Below, one piece after another: positions 28,486 through 37,701 of a stretch of 64,000 nucleotides of DNA (the stretch's first letter is position 1; each line of letters opens with the position of its first letter). The stretch is from assembly GCF_900114315.1 (NCBI RefSeq), contig NZ_FOSQ01000016.1, positions 56,511 through 120,510 on the forward strand, read 5' to 3'. Origin of the DNA: Falsiroseomonas stagni DSM 19981 (GTDB taxonomy: Bacteria; Pseudomonadota; Alphaproteobacteria; Acetobacterales; Acetobacteraceae). The notes beneath the pieces are model-generated. The model searched no databases and had not been told where the DNA came from. It saw nothing but the letters and a program-made list of their open reading frames with translations. The position numbers were made by a program, and so were the translations under genes.

Positions 28486-29475
28486 TCACGCCTCGACGCG
28501 GATGTTCTTCTCCCGCACCAGCTGCGCCCACTGCGCCCGCTCCGCCCGCACGAAGGTCGCGAGCTCCTCGGGCGTCGAGGGCTCGGCCACGCCGGCCTGC
28601 TGGCGGAACACCGCCTGCGTCGTCTCATGCCGCATGCCGGTGCGCAGCGCCTCGTTCAGCCGGGCGATGATGGCGGGCGGCGTCCGCGCGGGCGCGTAGA
28701 GCGCCAGCCAGAGGCCGGTGGACAGCGGCACGCCCAGCTCGCCGAGGGTCGGCACGCCCGGCGTCAGGTCGATGCGGTTCGGATGGGCCAGGGCGATGAT
28801 CCGGGCGCGGTTGTCGCGCGCCAGGCTCTCCGCGCCGCCGACCGGCAGCATCATGGAATCGACCTGGCCCGCCGCCACGGCCTGCATCCCCGGCGCCTGC
28901 GCGGCGAAGGGCACGTGCAGCTTCTCGAACCCCTGCGCGCGGGCCACGAATTCGAAGGCGAGGTGGGAGGAGGAACCGACGCCCCAGGAGGCATGGGACA
29001 GGCGCCCGGCCTCACGCCGCGCTTCGCGGACGAAGCTGGCATAGTCCGTGATCTCCCGCCGATGGGCGCCGATCATCAGCGCGAAGGGCACGCGGGTGAC
29101 CATGGAGATCGGCGCGAAATCCGTTTCGTCACTGTAGGGCAGGTTCGGAAAGGTGGAGCGGTTGATCGCGAAGGTGTCGGTGATGCCCATCGTGATCGTG
29201 GTGCCATCCGGCGTGGACCGCGCGGCGGCCAGGGTGCCGACCGTGCCATTGGCGCCTGGCCGATTCTCCACCACCACCGGCTGCCCGAGCGTGGCCTGGA
29301 GCCCCACCGCGACGCCGCGGCTGATGACATCCGTGATGCCGCCGGCGTTGTAGGGGACGATGATGCGGATGGGCCGGTCCGGCAGGCCGGGCTGCGCCAG
29401 CGCCGGCTGCGCCAGCGGCGCGGCAACAAGGGTGGCTGCGCCGCCCAGGATGGCGCGGCGGTTCAGGCGTATCAT
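28486..29475 (-). CDS. TctC/Bug-family periplasmic binding protein (2)
   Basis: A 329-residue TctC-like receptor with a Tat-style N-terminus (MIRLNRRAILGGAATLVAAPLAQPALAQ; RR before the hydrophobic stretch). The usual blocks follow: RPIRIIVPYNAGGITDVISRGVAVGL, VVVENRPGANGTVGTLAAARSTPDG and a C-terminal AERAQWAQLVREKNIRVEA. It is divergent from a second TctC-like gene across 239 bp. No transporter membrane genes are nearby. Ligand unknown. Confidence 0.9.
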   Translation of the reverse strand: MIRLNRRAILGGAATLVAAPLAQPALAQPGLPDRPIRIIVPYNAGGITDVISRGVAVGLQATLGQPVVVENRPGANGTVGTLAAARSTPDGTTITMGITDTFAINRSTFPNLPYSDETDFAPISMVTRVPFALMIGAHRREITDYASFVREARREAGRLSHASWGVGSSSHLAFEFVARAQGFEKLHVPFAAQAPGMQAVAAGQVDSMMLPVGGAESLARDNRARIIALAHPNRIDLTPGVPTLGELGVPLSTGLWLALYAPARTPPAIIARLNEALRTGMRHETTQAVFRQQAGVAEPSTPEELATFVRAERAQWAQLVREKNIRVEA

Positions 29476-29714
29476 TGGATGCTTCCCTATTTATGGATTT
29501 CAGGTAATCTTACATCCATGATATCGTATTCAAGGGGTGCCATCGAAAAAGCCCGCCATCGGGCAAACCCCCGTGTTGGATGCGACCTTCGGGGCCCGCC
29601 GCCAACGAAAACGGAACTGGCGCCCCGGGAATGGATGACATAGACGGATCGCCAAGGCTCCGAGCCCTGCCCCAGGCCCGGGCCAGTCTTGTGTTCACGA
29701 GGAGACGCACCGCA

Positions 29715-30698
29715 ATGATCGGTTTCGGCAAGCGCGCCCTGATGGGGCTTGCGGCGGCAACGATGCTGTCCGCCCCCGCCCTGGCGCAGGCACCCTACCC
29801 AACCCGCCCCATCACCATGATCATCCCCTTCGCGGCCGGTGGCCCGACGGACACGGTGGGCCGGCTGATCGCCCAGACCATGGGCAACGAACTCGGCCAG
29901 CCCGTGGTGGTGGAGAATGTCGGTGGTGCCGGCGGCACGCTGGGCGCCCAGCGCGTCGCGCAGGCGCGTCCGGATGGCTACACCATCCTGCTGCACCATA
30001 TCGGCATGGCGACGATCCCGACGCTCTATCGCCGCGTGCCCTATGACCCGATCAACGGGTTCGAGACCATCGGCCTGGTGACCGATGTCCCGATGACGCT
30101 CGTCGCCCGCCGCAACTTCCCCGCCAACAACCTGCAGGAACTGGTGCAGGTGATCCAGCGGGACCGGGAGAAGCTGAACTACGCCAATGCAGGCATCGGC
30201 GCGGCCAGCCATCTCTGCGGCCTGCTGTTCATGCACGCCATCAATGCGCCGATGACGACCGTTCCCTATCGTGGCACCGGCCCCGCCATGAACGACCTGG
30301 TGGCGGGCACCGTCGACCTGATGTGCGACCAGACCACGAGCACCACGGAACAGATCCGCGGCAACACCATCCGCGCCTTCGCCGTGACCACACCGAACCG
30401 CGTTGCCTCCCTGCCCGAGTTGCCGACCGCGGCGGAAGCCGGGCTGCCCGGCTTCGACGTCAGCGTGTGGCACGGCCTCTATGCGCCGCGGACCACGCCG
30501 CGCCCGATCGTGGACCGGCTGAACCGCGCCCTCGTCTTCGCGCTGCGGGACGAGACCATCGCCCGCCGCTTCGGCGAACTCGGCACGGCGCCGGTGGCGA
30601 TCGAGCGCGCGACGCCGGAAGCCCACCGCGCCTTCTGGCAGGCGGACATCGCCAAGTGGCGCCCGCTGATCCAGGCCGCCGGCCAGTTCGCCGACTGA
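29715..30698 (+). CDS. TctC/Bug-family periplasmic binding protein (3)
   Basis: A 327-residue TctC-like receptor. Signal peptide MIGFGKRALMGLAAATMLSAPALAQ, then RPITMIIPFAAGGPTDTVGRLIAQTM, VVVENVGGAGGTLGAQRVAQARPDG and ANAGIGAASHLCGLLFMHAINAPMTTVPYRGTGPAMNDLVAGTVDLMCD. ATG 29715 is preceded by GAGGAGA and begins the signal peptide; the upstream in-frame extension lacks a signal. It ends about 120 bp before a convergent deaminase-family gene, with a hairpin between them. Confidence 0.9.
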   Translation: MIGFGKRALMGLAAATMLSAPALAQAPYPTRPITMIIPFAAGGPTDTVGRLIAQTMGNELGQPVVVENVGGAGGTLGAQRVAQARPDGYTILLHHIGMATIPTLYRRVPYDPINGFETIGLVTDVPMTLVARRNFPANNLQELVQVIQRDREKLNYANAGIGAASHLCGLLFMHAINAPMTTVPYRGTGPAMNDLVAGTVDLMCDQTTSTTEQIRGNTIRAFAVTTPNRVASLPELPTAAEAGLPGFDVSVWHGLYAPRTTPRPIVDRLNRALVFALRDETIARRFGELGTAPVAIERATPEAHRAFWQADIAKWRPLIQAAGQFAD

Positions 30699-30784
30699 TT
30701 TTTCGTCAGGCTGCCGCGGGCGCGTGGGGAAGTCGGGCACCGCCTTCTCGCCAGCGCCGGCGGCTGTCAGGTTGCGTCACAAAG

Positions 30785-30812
30785 GGGGGGCGGTCCGAAG
30801 GGGCCGCCCCTT
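30785..30812. terminator. Hairpin between convergent TctC and deaminase genes
   Basis: GGGGCGG (30787-30793) pairs with CCGCCCC (30804-30810), extendable by two G-T pairs, around a 10-base loop. It sits 6 bp before the stop of the minus-strand deaminase gene and 87 bp after the plus-strand stop. Probably a shared terminator. A short T-rich stretch follows on the plus strand. Confidence 0.5.
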
Positions 30813-30818
30813 CGCGTT

Positions 30819-31901
30819 TCAGCGGCGGGTGATGGCGAGGTCCAGCGTGCGGTCCTCCGGGTCCAGGTCGCGCTCCAGCGCGTCCAGCGCCTCGGTGAAG
30901 GAAGCCCGGAGCGCGGCCTTGCGCGCCTCCGGCAGCCAGCTGGCCTCCACCCCGGCGAGGGACAGAGCCCGCGCCTCCGGCACGCCCCAGGCAAGGTCGG
31001 CGAAGACGGTGCGCCAGCCATGGCCCATGGTGGTGCCGAAGATGGCGGGATCATCCGTGCCCAGCACCAGCTTCAGCCCGGCCTCCTGCATCGCCTTGAT
31101 GCGCTGCCGGCGGGGCGCGCGGTTGTGGGGCATGCCGGACCAGCAGGCCATGGTGAAGGGCACCTGTTCCGCGCGCGCCCTGGCGACCACCAACGGGTCC
31201 GCCAGGATGCCGTAGCCATGGTCCAGCCGGTCGCAGCCCAGCGCATCCCGGCAATGGGTGAAATGCGCGGGCGGCGCCTCGAACGGCGCCTGGTTGTCCT
31301 CGCACAGATGGGCGGTGCGGCGGTACCCCGCGCGGCCAGCCTGGCGCCAGGCCTCCACCCAGACCAGCGGCGGGCCCGCGCGCTCCGCCCCATCGAGGCC
31401 GATGCCCACCACCTCCGGCCTCGGGTGCTGCGCCATCCAGTCCAGCATCTGCAGCGCTTCGGAGGGCAGGCAGACGCTGCGGTCGATGCAGGCGATGAGG
31501 CGGGAGGAGACGCCATAGGCGCGCTCCCCCTTGGCCAGCCCTTCGATCAGCCCATCGACCAGTTCCGGGTAGCCGATGCCGGTGGGCGTCGCGTAGTGCG
31601 GGTTGAAGAAGATCTCGGCATGGCGCGTGTTGCCGTGGCGGTGCAGGTCCTCGATGCATTCGAAGGCGACGCGCGCGAAATCCTGCGGCGTGGCGACGGC
31701 CAGCGCTGCCAGGCGCAGCACTTCGAGGAAATCGTAGAAGGTCTCGAACCGATAGAGATCCGCGGCCGGCCTGGGCAGGCGGAGCTCGTTCTGGAAGGCC
31801 AGTTCATCGAGCGTCGCCGGCCGGATCGCGCCTGCGATGTGGAGATGGAGTTCCACCTTCGGCACGGCGTCCAGATAGTCGGAGAAGGCGAGCCGGGGCA
31901 T
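30819..31901 (-). CDS. Adenosine deaminase-family hydrolase
   Basis: A 360-residue amidohydrolase of the adenosine/adenine deaminase family. Zn-site HLH is at residues 19-21 (PKVELHLHIAGAI). RTAHLCEDN corresponds to the HAGE helix with the catalytic Glu. CDRLDHGYGI carries the metal-binding His, and LGTDDPAIF the catalytic Asp. The protein is long enough to be full length. HIAGAI differs from both HLDGAL (adenosine) and HIEGTL (adenine), so substrate is uncertain. It is the last core gene before the tRNA, transcribed away from it. Confidence 0.85.
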   Translation of the reverse strand: MPRLAFSDYLDAVPKVELHLHIAGAIRPATLDELAFQNELRLPRPAADLYRFETFYDFLEVLRLAALAVATPQDFARVAFECIEDLHRHGNTRHAEIFFNPHYATPTGIGYPELVDGLIEGLAKGERAYGVSSRLIACIDRSVCLPSEALQMLDWMAQHPRPEVVGIGLDGAERAGPPLVWVEAWRQAGRAGYRRTAHLCEDNQAPFEAPPAHFTHCRDALGCDRLDHGYGILADPLVVARARAEQVPFTMACWSGMPHNRAPRRQRIKAMQEAGLKLVLGTDDPAIFGTTMGHGWRTVFADLAWGVPEARALSLAGVEASWLPEARKAALRASFTEALDALERDLDPEDRTLDLAITRR

Positions 31902-32071
31902 CAGCGCGCCGGTGGCATCATGGGCAGGGAGGCAGGTCGCGGCATCGGGCTTCTCCCGCTCGGGTTGGGCCGCACCGTCCTATGCTGCCCGGGGAGCGTC
32001 AATGATGCGTCGCATTTCCCCCCGCCCGGGGTTGCCGCCCCGCCCGCGGCTGGCTAGAACGCCGCCGCGTA

Positions 32072-32161
32072 GGACAGGTGGCCGAGCGGTCGAAGGCGCA
32101 CGCCTGGAAAGTGTGTAGGCGCGAAAGCGTCTCGTGGGTTCGAATCCCACCCTGTCCGCCA
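32072..32161 (+). tRNA. tRNA-Ser (anticodon GGA)
   Basis: A 90-base type II tRNA. The acceptor GGACAGG pairs with CCTGTCC, followed by G and an encoded CCA. Anticodon GGA is at 32106-32108 in the loop CCTGGAAAG. The long variable arm is GTAGGCGCGAAAGCGTCTC. The T arm is GTGGG-TTCGAAT-CCCAC. It closely matches tRNA-Ser(GGA) of other proteobacteria. Serine tRNA genes are frequent integration sites, and the accessory genes of this window begin directly downstream of its 3' end. Confidence 0.97.
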
Positions 32162-32378
32162 GTTCCAATACGAGCCGTGCTCTCCGCCTGACCGAGCGCC
32201 GCGCTGAGTGGCAGGTTTCCTGGGGTTTTCGGGGCAGACCTGTTGACTGGCCGGACGCGGAGACAGGCGAAAATCGCTCTCCGGAGGCCATTTCTCTCCG
32301 GACCTCCTGACTTGGCCGATTTGGTACGGAACTCAAAAACCCAGGTAAAAGGCTGGTTTCAGCGCGGTCAGCATTGGC

Positions 32379-32395
32379 TGTGGTTCGAACCCCAC
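32379..32395. other. Decayed tRNA T-arm-like fragment (possible att remnant)
   Basis: TGTGGTTCGAACCCCAC resembles the T arm of the upstream tRNA-Ser (GTGGGTTCGAATCCCAC). It is followed by TTGCCCG, similar in spacing to the acceptor CCTGTCCG. The rest of the tRNA is missing. Such 3' fragments are left when elements integrate into and leave tRNA genes. The surrounding 283-bp gap (32162-32444) has no gene. Confidence 0.4.
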
Positions 32396-32444
32396 TTGCC
32401 CGAAATCCGCAATTCGAGAGCGAACACCCGCTACGGCCAGTAGG

Positions 32445-33362
32445 TCACTCATCCTCCGAGAAAAAGTCCTCGTCGAGGCGCTTGAACTCAACGATTCGAC
32501 TGATTCGCACCCCGACACCGTGCTCGACCATCAGTTCGGTCAAGCGCTTCCCGTTGATCAGCACCACACGCTGCGGGATCCTGGATACGAAGTCGATGGC
32601 CTGGGCCGAGAATGCGGAGGTAGTCACAAAGACCCCCTTCGAAGCGCCGAGGCCGACGAGGCTGCCGGTAAATGCTTGGATCTCCGGCCGGCCAATGGTG
32701 CTTCCCGGCGCGTGCCGCTTGGCCTGCACATAGACTCGATCCAGGCCGAGGACGTCCTCATTAATCACGCCATCGACCCCGCCGTCACCGGACTTGCCGA
32801 GCTGCTCCGCGGCATTCAGACGTGATCCCCCGTAGCCCATGGCCACCAGAAGTTCGACGATCAGCTGCTCAAAGAAGGCCGGGCTATTCTGCAGGATCCG
32901 CCCCAGGAGCTCATCGCGCAGTGCCGCCTGAAGGGCTTTATAGGCAGCGTCAACGACCTCTTCGGGCGTCGCGGCCGGCGGCTCCGCCTCCATGACCGGA
33001 TCGGCGGCACCGGCCTCCTCCTCGCCGCGGTAGAAGTCGCGGAAGGCCGGGATTGCCAGAAGGTATTTCGTATTGAGCTCTGTCGGCGGGCTGGCGAGCA
33101 CCCTTCGGCCCGCATCGGTAATCACGAAGCGGCCACGCTTTGGGCTTTCGAGCAGTCCTGCCTTGGTCAGATAAAACTTCGCCCAGTGCAGCCGGTTGTG
33201 GAGCACACGCTGCTTCCCGCTGGGCAGCATCTGCTCGCGTTCATCGTTGGTGAGCCCAAAGCGCACGGCAATGGCGTCGGAGGCTAGCGGAACAGACGAC
33301 TCGCCGCTCGCGCCGATCTCGAGGACCGGGAGCATCAAGGACTGATAGTCGGGGATGCTCAC
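32445..33362 (-). CDS. Mrr-like restriction endonuclease
   Basis: A 305-residue protein. An N-terminal winged-helix region (Mrr_N-like, residues about 1-105, HNRLHWAKFYLTKAGLLESPKRGRFVITDAGRRVL) is followed by a linker and a C-terminal Mrr catalytic domain. Nuclease residues are visible: Glu170 in FFEQLIVELL, Asp197 in GKSGDGGVDGV and Gln213-Ala-Lys215 in VYVQAKRH (the D...QxK variant of PD-(D/E)XK). Mrr proteins cut modified DNA and act as type IV restriction enzymes. GTG 33362 overlaps the res stop by 4 bp. It is the last gene of the defence operon; here it could cooperate with or replace a cutting step. No promoter of its own is seen. Confidence 0.88.
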   Translation of the reverse strand: MSIPDYQSLMLPVLEIGASGESSVPLASDAIAVRFGLTNDEREQMLPSGKQRVLHNRLHWAKFYLTKAGLLESPKRGRFVITDAGRRVLASPPTELNTKYLLAIPAFRDFYRGEEEAGAADPVMEAEPPAATPEEVVDAAYKALQAALRDELLGRILQNSPAFFEQLIVELLVAMGYGGSRLNAAEQLGKSGDGGVDGVINEDVLGLDRVYVQAKRHAPGSTIGRPEIQAFTGSLVGLGASKGVFVTTSAFSAQAIDFVSRIPQRVVLINGKRLTELMVEHGVGVRISRIVEFKRLDEDFFSEDE

Positions 33363-36034
33363 TTGGCCCCTCCGAATTGCTGCAGAAGACCGACCAGAGT
33401 CATGTTCTCCGCCATCGCATCGTGAGGGATCAAGGCGTATCGCCATTGCTTGCCGCCGTAGGTCGCTGCGTGACTGCTCGCGTGCCGACACCATTCGAGC
33501 GCAGAATCGCGCTTTGCCAACACCTCCGGGCCAGTCATCTGATTTGAGGCCTTGGGTTCAAGCATCAGGATGCCGTCAGCCGTCTCGGCTACAAAGTCGG
33601 GCTGATACTCCTGAAGGTCGGTTCCGCTGCGGTAGAAGAGCTGAAACTGTCCCCGCGCTGGCTTGAACCACTTCTGCGCTTCGCGATCGAGAATGACCGC
33701 GAGCTTCCGCTCAGCATCCGACTGGAATTTCTGGGTGGGATACAGGCACTTCTGGAACCCGCCAAACAGGTATCGAGCCATGTTGGCCTTGTCCGCCGGG
33801 GCCTGCCGGAAATCGAGCGGAGCCTCTCCGGCCGTCGCCGTGTAGGCGCTCTTTCGCAACTCGGTGAAACCACGTGTGACAACGACCTCGTACTCGACCT
33901 CAGTGTCCTGCCAGAAGTGGTTCTGCATCTGTGCATGAACGAAGCGGGCGATCTCCTTCTGGTGGAGGCGCAAGATCTTGCGAACCCCATCGTCAGGATG
34001 GGTCGCCAACAGATGGTTCGCCACCTGGGACGCCAGGTCGTAAAGCAGATCAGCATGCTCGTCGTAGGCCACGTCATCGAAGTCGATCAGGCCGCTGACG
34101 ACATAATCTTCCAATCGCTGCTCATCGACATTGCCGGCGCCGAGTCCGATACGATCGACTTGCCCCGTCCGCAAATGCGCAGCCCAAAGCGTTTCATTCG
34201 GAACTTCGTAGCGCATACGCGCCAGGTCGAGCGTGAAGTGATGGAAGCCGGACTTAACCTCACCCTTCGGCGTCACGAGAATGCGGGGAATGTCGATCGT
34301 CTGCTGGACGACGAGGTTGACGGTCTTGGCTACGATGGCTGTGAAATCGGGTTGCTTGGCAATCCCATCCAGCTCTAGCTGCGCAGGCCGATACTGGCTT
34401 TGCACCTCGCGTAGAACCGCCGCCTGCACGTCGGGCTGTTGTAGATGCGCGACGCTGGGCAACCGCGAGGGCTCGGCCTCCATCTTCCGGATTACGTCAT
34501 AAGCAATCCGAGCAACTTGCTGTTCCTCATGAGTGAACTCGGCCGGCGCTTCCTCGAAGCCGGATAAACCGCTGGCCGGCGCATCTGACCTGAGACCGAG
34601 CTTTGCCTCGAGCTGAGGTCGCGACTCGACCGTGACGGTCTTCTGCTCCAACTCCCCTGCCGGGAGGATGACCTGCTGAAGGCGGATGGCCGAGTCCGGC
34701 TTACGCGCCTCGTCGACGATCTCCTGGAAGCGATCATGCGCGACGATGTTCAGGCGATCGACCGCGGTGACCCCTGTTCGCCGGCCGTAGGGAAGCCGCA
34801 GGCCGCGCCCAATCGATTGCTCGATGAGCGTGCGGGCATTGGCAGCGCGCAGCGGCACGATCGTATAGAGATTGGTGACGTCCCAGCCTTCCTTCAGCAT
34901 GTTGACGTGGATGACGATCTCAGTTGGCTCGTCAGCACTCTCAACCTTCAGAAGCTTCTCGATCGTCTCCTCTTCCTTCACGCTGGAGTCGACCTGGATG
35001 ACCTTGTCCGCATAGCGCCCCTCGAAGAAGGCGCTGGACTTGATCAGCGCCATCAACTCCGCGGCGTGTGTAATGTCGCGTGCGATCACGAGCACAAAGG
35101 GCTTGACGATTCGCTCGCCGACCTGCCGCGCGTAGGTTTCCAGTTCTACCTTGACGCTCTCGTGCAGACGCACGCCGTCTTCCAGCTTGATCTGCTGTAG
35201 CTGCTCGGGGGATTTGCCGGTTGCGACGAAGTTCTCGCGGGTAACGACCGCAGGCTCCTTCACAAAGCCGTCGGCCATGGCCCGGCTGAGTGGGTAGTCA
35301 AAGATCACGTTCTGGAATGGCGATGGCCCGCGCGTCGTCTCGACGAACGGGGTCGCCGTGAGCTCCAGCCCTATGACCGGCTTCAACTCGTTGATGGCAC
35401 GCACGCCCGCCGTCGCCCGGTAGCGATGTGACTCATCCATGATCAGGACGAGATCCTTCTGCGCCGCGAGGTAGTCGAAATAGCTGTCCCCGATTTCCTC
35501 TTTAAAGCTGCGGATGCGCGGACTGCGGCCGCCACGGACCTCGGAGTTGATCTTGGAGATGTTAAAGATGTTGATGGTGACCGGAAACAGATTACCGCCG
35601 CTGGCGATTTGCCGCTCGAAATTGTCGCCCGTCGTGATGACGGGCGGCGAGATCGCGAATTCAGCGATACCCTTCAGCACGTATTTCGGCGTGTTAGGGG
35701 TAAAGTCAGCGATCAGTTTGTTGTAGATCGTCAGGTTCGGCGCAAGCACGAAGAAGTTGTTCAAGCCGTACGCCAGGTGCAGATAGGCGATGAACGCGCC
35801 CATGAGACGGGTCTTGCCGACGCCGGTCGCGAGCGCGAAGCACAGGCTAGGAAAGTCACGCTCGAAGTCTTTGACGCTCGGGAACTCTGATCGAATCGCG
35901 GCAAGGGCCGCCTCCAGATCGGCGCCCTTTTGCGGCGACACCAGTTCGGTGACACGATCCAGAATCTCGAGGGATTGCCGCTGCGGAGCGCGGAGGCTGA
36001 GACGACCGGCGATGGCGTTGACGTGCCGGTTCAT
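33359..36034 (-). CDS. res: Type III restriction enzyme, Res subunit
   Basis: An 891-residue SF2 ATPase-endonuclease. Walker A ATGVGKTRLMGAF is at residues 69-81, DESH at 200-203 (IMDESHRYRAT) and motif III LTATPF. A C-terminal helicase half includes IGRGLRLPYGRRTG. The endonuclease signature lies at the end: Pro-Asp 812-813 (YQPDFVAE) and Glu826-Pro-Lys828 (LMLEPKA). Together with Mod it should form a type III restriction complex that translocates and cuts between oppositely oriented sites. ATG 36034 overlaps the mod stop (ATGA). Confidence 0.9.
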   Translation of the reverse strand: MNRHVNAIAGRLSLRAPQRQSLEILDRVTELVSPQKGADLEAALAAIRSEFPSVKDFERDFPSLCFALATGVGKTRLMGAFIAYLHLAYGLNNFFVLAPNLTIYNKLIADFTPNTPKYVLKGIAEFAISPPVITTGDNFERQIASGGNLFPVTINIFNISKINSEVRGGRSPRIRSFKEEIGDSYFDYLAAQKDLVLIMDESHRYRATAGVRAINELKPVIGLELTATPFVETTRGPSPFQNVIFDYPLSRAMADGFVKEPAVVTRENFVATGKSPEQLQQIKLEDGVRLHESVKVELETYARQVGERIVKPFVLVIARDITHAAELMALIKSSAFFEGRYADKVIQVDSSVKEEETIEKLLKVESADEPTEIVIHVNMLKEGWDVTNLYTIVPLRAANARTLIEQSIGRGLRLPYGRRTGVTAVDRLNIVAHDRFQEIVDEARKPDSAIRLQQVILPAGELEQKTVTVESRPQLEAKLGLRSDAPASGLSGFEEAPAEFTHEEQQVARIAYDVIRKMEAEPSRLPSVAHLQQPDVQAAVLREVQSQYRPAQLELDGIAKQPDFTAIVAKTVNLVVQQTIDIPRILVTPKGEVKSGFHHFTLDLARMRYEVPNETLWAAHLRTGQVDRIGLGAGNVDEQRLEDYVVSGLIDFDDVAYDEHADLLYDLASQVANHLLATHPDDGVRKILRLHQKEIARFVHAQMQNHFWQDTEVEYEVVVTRGFTELRKSAYTATAGEAPLDFRQAPADKANMARYLFGGFQKCLYPTQKFQSDAERKLAVILDREAQKWFKPARGQFQLFYRSGTDLQEYQPDFVAETADGILMLEPKASNQMTGPEVLAKRDSALEWCRHASSHAATYGGKQWRYALIPHDAMAENMTLVGLLQQFGGAK

Positions 36035-37701
36035 TGGTCGTCCCCCGCGTGATCGAACAGGCCCGGCAGGGAGGCGGATCGGGAATGCGCCTTGTCGGCC
36101 ACCTTGGGGGCGGGCGGTGCCTTGGGCAGGTTCTCCACATTGAGGCTGTAGTCGTCATGGCCCCACTCGCAACGCTCGCGGATGTGGTTCGGGATCTTCT
36201 TCACCGTAAGGTTGGACCAAGCAGACGTATTGCCGCGGAATGCCGCGCAGAGCACTAGCAAGCTGCGTCCCTCGCCGACCTCCTCGCTCAAGGCGTCGAG
36301 CTGATCCTTCGAAAGCGTCTGCGTCGTCACATAGATGAAGTCACGCTCGGTCGAGCAGCCATGCTGCCAATACACGCTGTCGCTCGGGGCATAGGTAAAG
36401 CCCTCGATCTTGCAAAGCGCCTCGGCCAGCATCTCGCCGTTGTAGGCCTTGCTGATAACTTCGCGGCCCCACTTGTCCTTTTCGAGGAGCGACGGCGCCA
36501 GTTTGAAAAAGCGGAAGCCGCCGCCGCCTTGCCATCCGGTCGCCTCGGTCACTCCGCCTCGGTCTTCCCCGTCGATTACCTTCTTCACGCGCGGTATAAT
36601 ATGCGTGTGGCAATGCTCCTCCAGCTCCACCATGATCCAACGACGGCCCATCTTTTGGGCCACCGCGCCGGTAGTGCCGGAGCCAGCAAAGGAGTCTAAG
36701 ACGAGATCCCCAGGAACAGTAGAGATTTGCAATATTAGTTGAATAAGTTGCTCTGGCTTCGGCGTTGAGAATGGCTCAATTTCCGGTAGCAACTTGCGCA
36801 AGTGGTCTCTCTTTGCACTTTGGTTCGTGCCCGCATCCACCGCGGGCCACCAGGTCCGAGGCACGACACCTTGCTGCACTTCAGTCAGATAGCGCTTAAT
36901 GACAGGCATGCTGTCACCTTTATTCCCAAAGTGCACTCGGCCTTCTGCGCGAGCAGCCTCGAAATTTTCCTTCGAAAAGCGCCAATAGTTTCCACTGGGT
37001 GGCGTCACAACGCGCCCGGAAGGGAGCGTGATGGGAAACCGCGCGCCCTCGGAACCGCTCTTCGCGGTGCCATTGTCACCCTGAAGCCAGCGCCCTCTTG
37101 GGTCGTTATCGGGATTGCGATACCTCGTTTCCTGCTCCAGGCTTCTAGGAAGAAGATTTCTGATTTTCCGCCAGATTTCCCGCTTCTTCGCATAGAGAAG
37201 AACATGGTCATGAGCAGAAGAAACATCTGTATCGCCGCGGCGGCCCTGATCTTTTTCCCACGCAAATGACGACACAAAATTGGTGCGACCGAAAATTTCG
37301 TCACACATCACCTTAAAATAATGAGCCTCGTTGTCATCCAGCGTCACCCATAGCGAACCCTCTTCGGACAACAATCTTCGAATGATCTCAAGACGATCGC
37401 GCATCAAGCCTAGCCAGATGGAGTGCTCCAGTCCGTCGTCATAGTGCTCGAACGCGCTACCCGTATTGTAAGGCGGGTCGATGAACACGCACTTGACCTT
37501 GCCCGCGAATTCCTGCTCTAGCGCCTTTAACGCGAGCAAATTGTCGCCGAAGATCAGCCTATTGTCGAAAATATCGTCGTCGCTTACTCGATGACTGGCG
37601 TGGTACGAATTTTTCGGATCCTCCAGCAGAATGCGTGGCTCCAGCCGCGGCCGGTTCTCCTTGCCCACCCAGGTTAGTTCGAGTTTTTGCTTCTTGATCA
37701 T
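36031..37701 (-). CDS. mod: Type III DNA methyltransferase, Mod subunit
   Basis: A 556-residue N6-adenine methyltransferase. Motif IV DPPYNTGSAFEHYDD is at residues 75-89; SAM-binding motif I LDSFAGSGTTGAV is at 336-348. DPPY before FAGSGTT is the beta-class order typical of type III Mod. The variable target-recognition region lies between (about 150-320). A C-terminal 180-residue tail follows (GGGGFRFFKLAPSLLEKDKWG, typical of Mod). ATG 37701 (MIKKQKLELTWVGKENRPRLEPRIL) overlaps the AIPR stop by 4 bp. Recognition sequence cannot be inferred. Confidence 0.92.
   Translation of the reverse strand: MIKKQKLELTWVGKENRPRLEPRILLEDPKNSYHASHRVSDDDIFDNRLIFGDNLLALKALEQEFAGKVKCVFIDPPYNTGSAFEHYDDGLEHSIWLGLMRDRLEIIRRLLSEEGSLWVTLDDNEAHYFKVMCDEIFGRTNFVSSFAWEKDQGRRGDTDVSSAHDHVLLYAKKREIWRKIRNLLPRSLEQETRYRNPDNDPRGRWLQGDNGTAKSGSEGARFPITLPSGRVVTPPSGNYWRFSKENFEAARAEGRVHFGNKGDSMPVIKRYLTEVQQGVVPRTWWPAVDAGTNQSAKRDHLRKLLPEIEPFSTPKPEQLIQLILQISTVPGDLVLDSFAGSGTTGAVAQKMGRRWIMVELEEHCHTHIIPRVKKVIDGEDRGGVTEATGWQGGGGFRFFKLAPSLLEKDKWGREVISKAYNGEMLAEALCKIEGFTYAPSDSVYWQHGCSTERDFIYVTTQTLSKDQLDALSEEVGEGRSLLVLCAAFRGNTSAWSNLTVKKIPNHIRERCEWGHDDYSLNVENLPKAPPAPKVADKAHSRSASLPGLFDHAGDDQ

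Noticed and set aside
32379..32395. A second tRNA gene
   Set aside because: Only a T-arm-like stretch is present; no acceptor, D arm or anticodon arm can be folded around it.
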